Shown here piece after piece: positions 54,866 to 55,066 of a stretch of 55,066 bases of DNA. The DNA comes from Dokdonella sp. (GTDB lineage: Bacteria; Pseudomonadota; Gammaproteobacteria; Xanthomonadales; Rhodanobacteraceae). Under the pieces are notes generated by a model. The model was not told the origin of the DNA. It did not search any database and saw only the letters and a list, made by a program, of their open reading frames with translations. A program made the position numbers and the translations under genes. The stretch lies in NCBI RefSeq assembly GCF_019634815.1, contig NZ_JAHCAP010000023.1, forward strand, positions 1-55,066. Direction: 5' to 3'. The stretch's first letter is position 1, and each line of letters starts with the position of its first letter.

Positions 54866-55066
54866 ATCATTGAGCGTACCGCGGCAGGCAAGGCAATCGA
54901 GTGGCCTGAACGCGGATCAATCCACACCATCACGGTTTCGCCGTCGGCGTAAATGCATGCGCCGTCTTTGGCGTCGGCGATGCGATGGCCGATCGTCATC
55001 GAGGAATTGCCGATGCGGTGAATCGAAAGCTCGACCATGATGCGTGCCGGCCAGCCGAGCTGGCGG
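54823..55066 (-). CDS. Acyl-CoA thioesterase (4HBT/hotdog fold), 5' end outside window
   Basis: Reading continues in frame past the ATG at 55038, so the gene begins beyond the window: RQLGWPARIMVELSIHRIGNSSMTIGHRI, then DGACIYADGETVMVWIDPRSGHSIALP. This is the C-terminal half of a single-hotdog acyl-CoA thioesterase (YbgC/FadM-like). The first ~60 residues and the catalytic Asp are outside. Its last 43 bases overlap the PCuAC 3' end on the opposite strand. Substrate unknown. Confidence 0.82.
   Translation of the reverse strand, partial: RQLGWPARIMVELSIHRIGNSSMTIGHRIADAKDGACIYADGETVMVWIDPRSGHSIALPAAVRSMIQSASPAAGATTSK

Overview
The window is a gene-dense, GC-rich (about two-thirds G+C) chromosomal segment of a gammaproteobacterium, most likely of the order Lysobacterales (Xanthomonadales). 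Three things suggest this: the gene order kdsD-kdsC-lptC-lptA-lptB-rpoN-hpf-ptsN-hprK-rapZ-EIIA-hpr-ptsI, the cluster purN-purM-DUF2066-CDP-alcohol phosphatidyltransferase-perM-hda, and a suf operon led by an Rrf2 regulator. I cannot fix the genus. I saw no rRNA, tRNA, CRISPR array, transposase or prophage. Most of the window is core genome, with a few lineage-specific genes and short dispersed repeats between genes.

Layout. 1-772 (minus): 5' part of a secreted Asp-box/BNR protein. 1194-1991 (plus): a methyltransferase. 2044-13234 (minus): a long cluster joining a regulatory phosphotransferase system (enzyme I, HPr, EIIA-Man type, PtsN, HPr kinase, RapZ) to sigma-54, the ribosome hibernation factor, LPS transport (LptA, LptB, LptC) and Kdo synthesis (KdsC, KdsD). 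Divergent from it are ibaG and murA. 14950-19186 (minus): two related secreted proteins of unknown function, a DUF3108 protein, purN and purM. 19314-22369 (plus): DUF2066 protein, CDP-alcohol phosphatidyltransferase, PerM-type AI-2E protein and Hda, closed by an intrinsic terminator. 22454-27849 (plus): a beta-helix protein, a large M14-type peptidase and a small secreted protein. 27896-30271 (minus): murU-amgK (MurNAc recycling) and a small secreted discoidin-like protein.

30554-36991 (plus): Fe-S assembly operon sufR-like, sufB, lprI-like gene, sufC, sufD, sufS, GNAT, Rieske-type ferredoxin, mostly joined by 4-bp overlaps and led by a textbook sigma-70 promoter. 37012-39043 (minus): a two-component system. 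39318-42478 (plus): a probably Fur-controlled set of PepSY membrane protein, DUF2271 protein with a predicted flavinylation motif, DUF4198 protein and ApbE flavin transferase. This reads as an extracytoplasmic flavin-based iron-related redox module and is the most interesting system here. 42484-44526 (minus): HutD, GNAT, SET-domain protein, ComEA-like protein. 44773-52022 (plus): M20 peptidase, GNAT, AlkB, a frameshifted membrane protein, DUF1684, an FKBP-family protein, DUF1289, CoA pyrophosphatase and sulfurtransferase. 52029-54241 (minus): enoyl-CoA hydratase and DUF4139 protein. 54422-54865 (plus): PCuAC copper chaperone. 54823-55066 (minus): a thioesterase cut by the window edge.

The observations most worth following are the flavinylation module, a domain shared by (and probably duplicated in) two adjacent unknown secreted proteins at 14950-16561, a shared C-terminal IF/VF-x-x-x-F-E motif on two otherwise unrelated secreted proteins, the single-base frameshift at 48098-48102, and three palindromic intergenic repeat elements.
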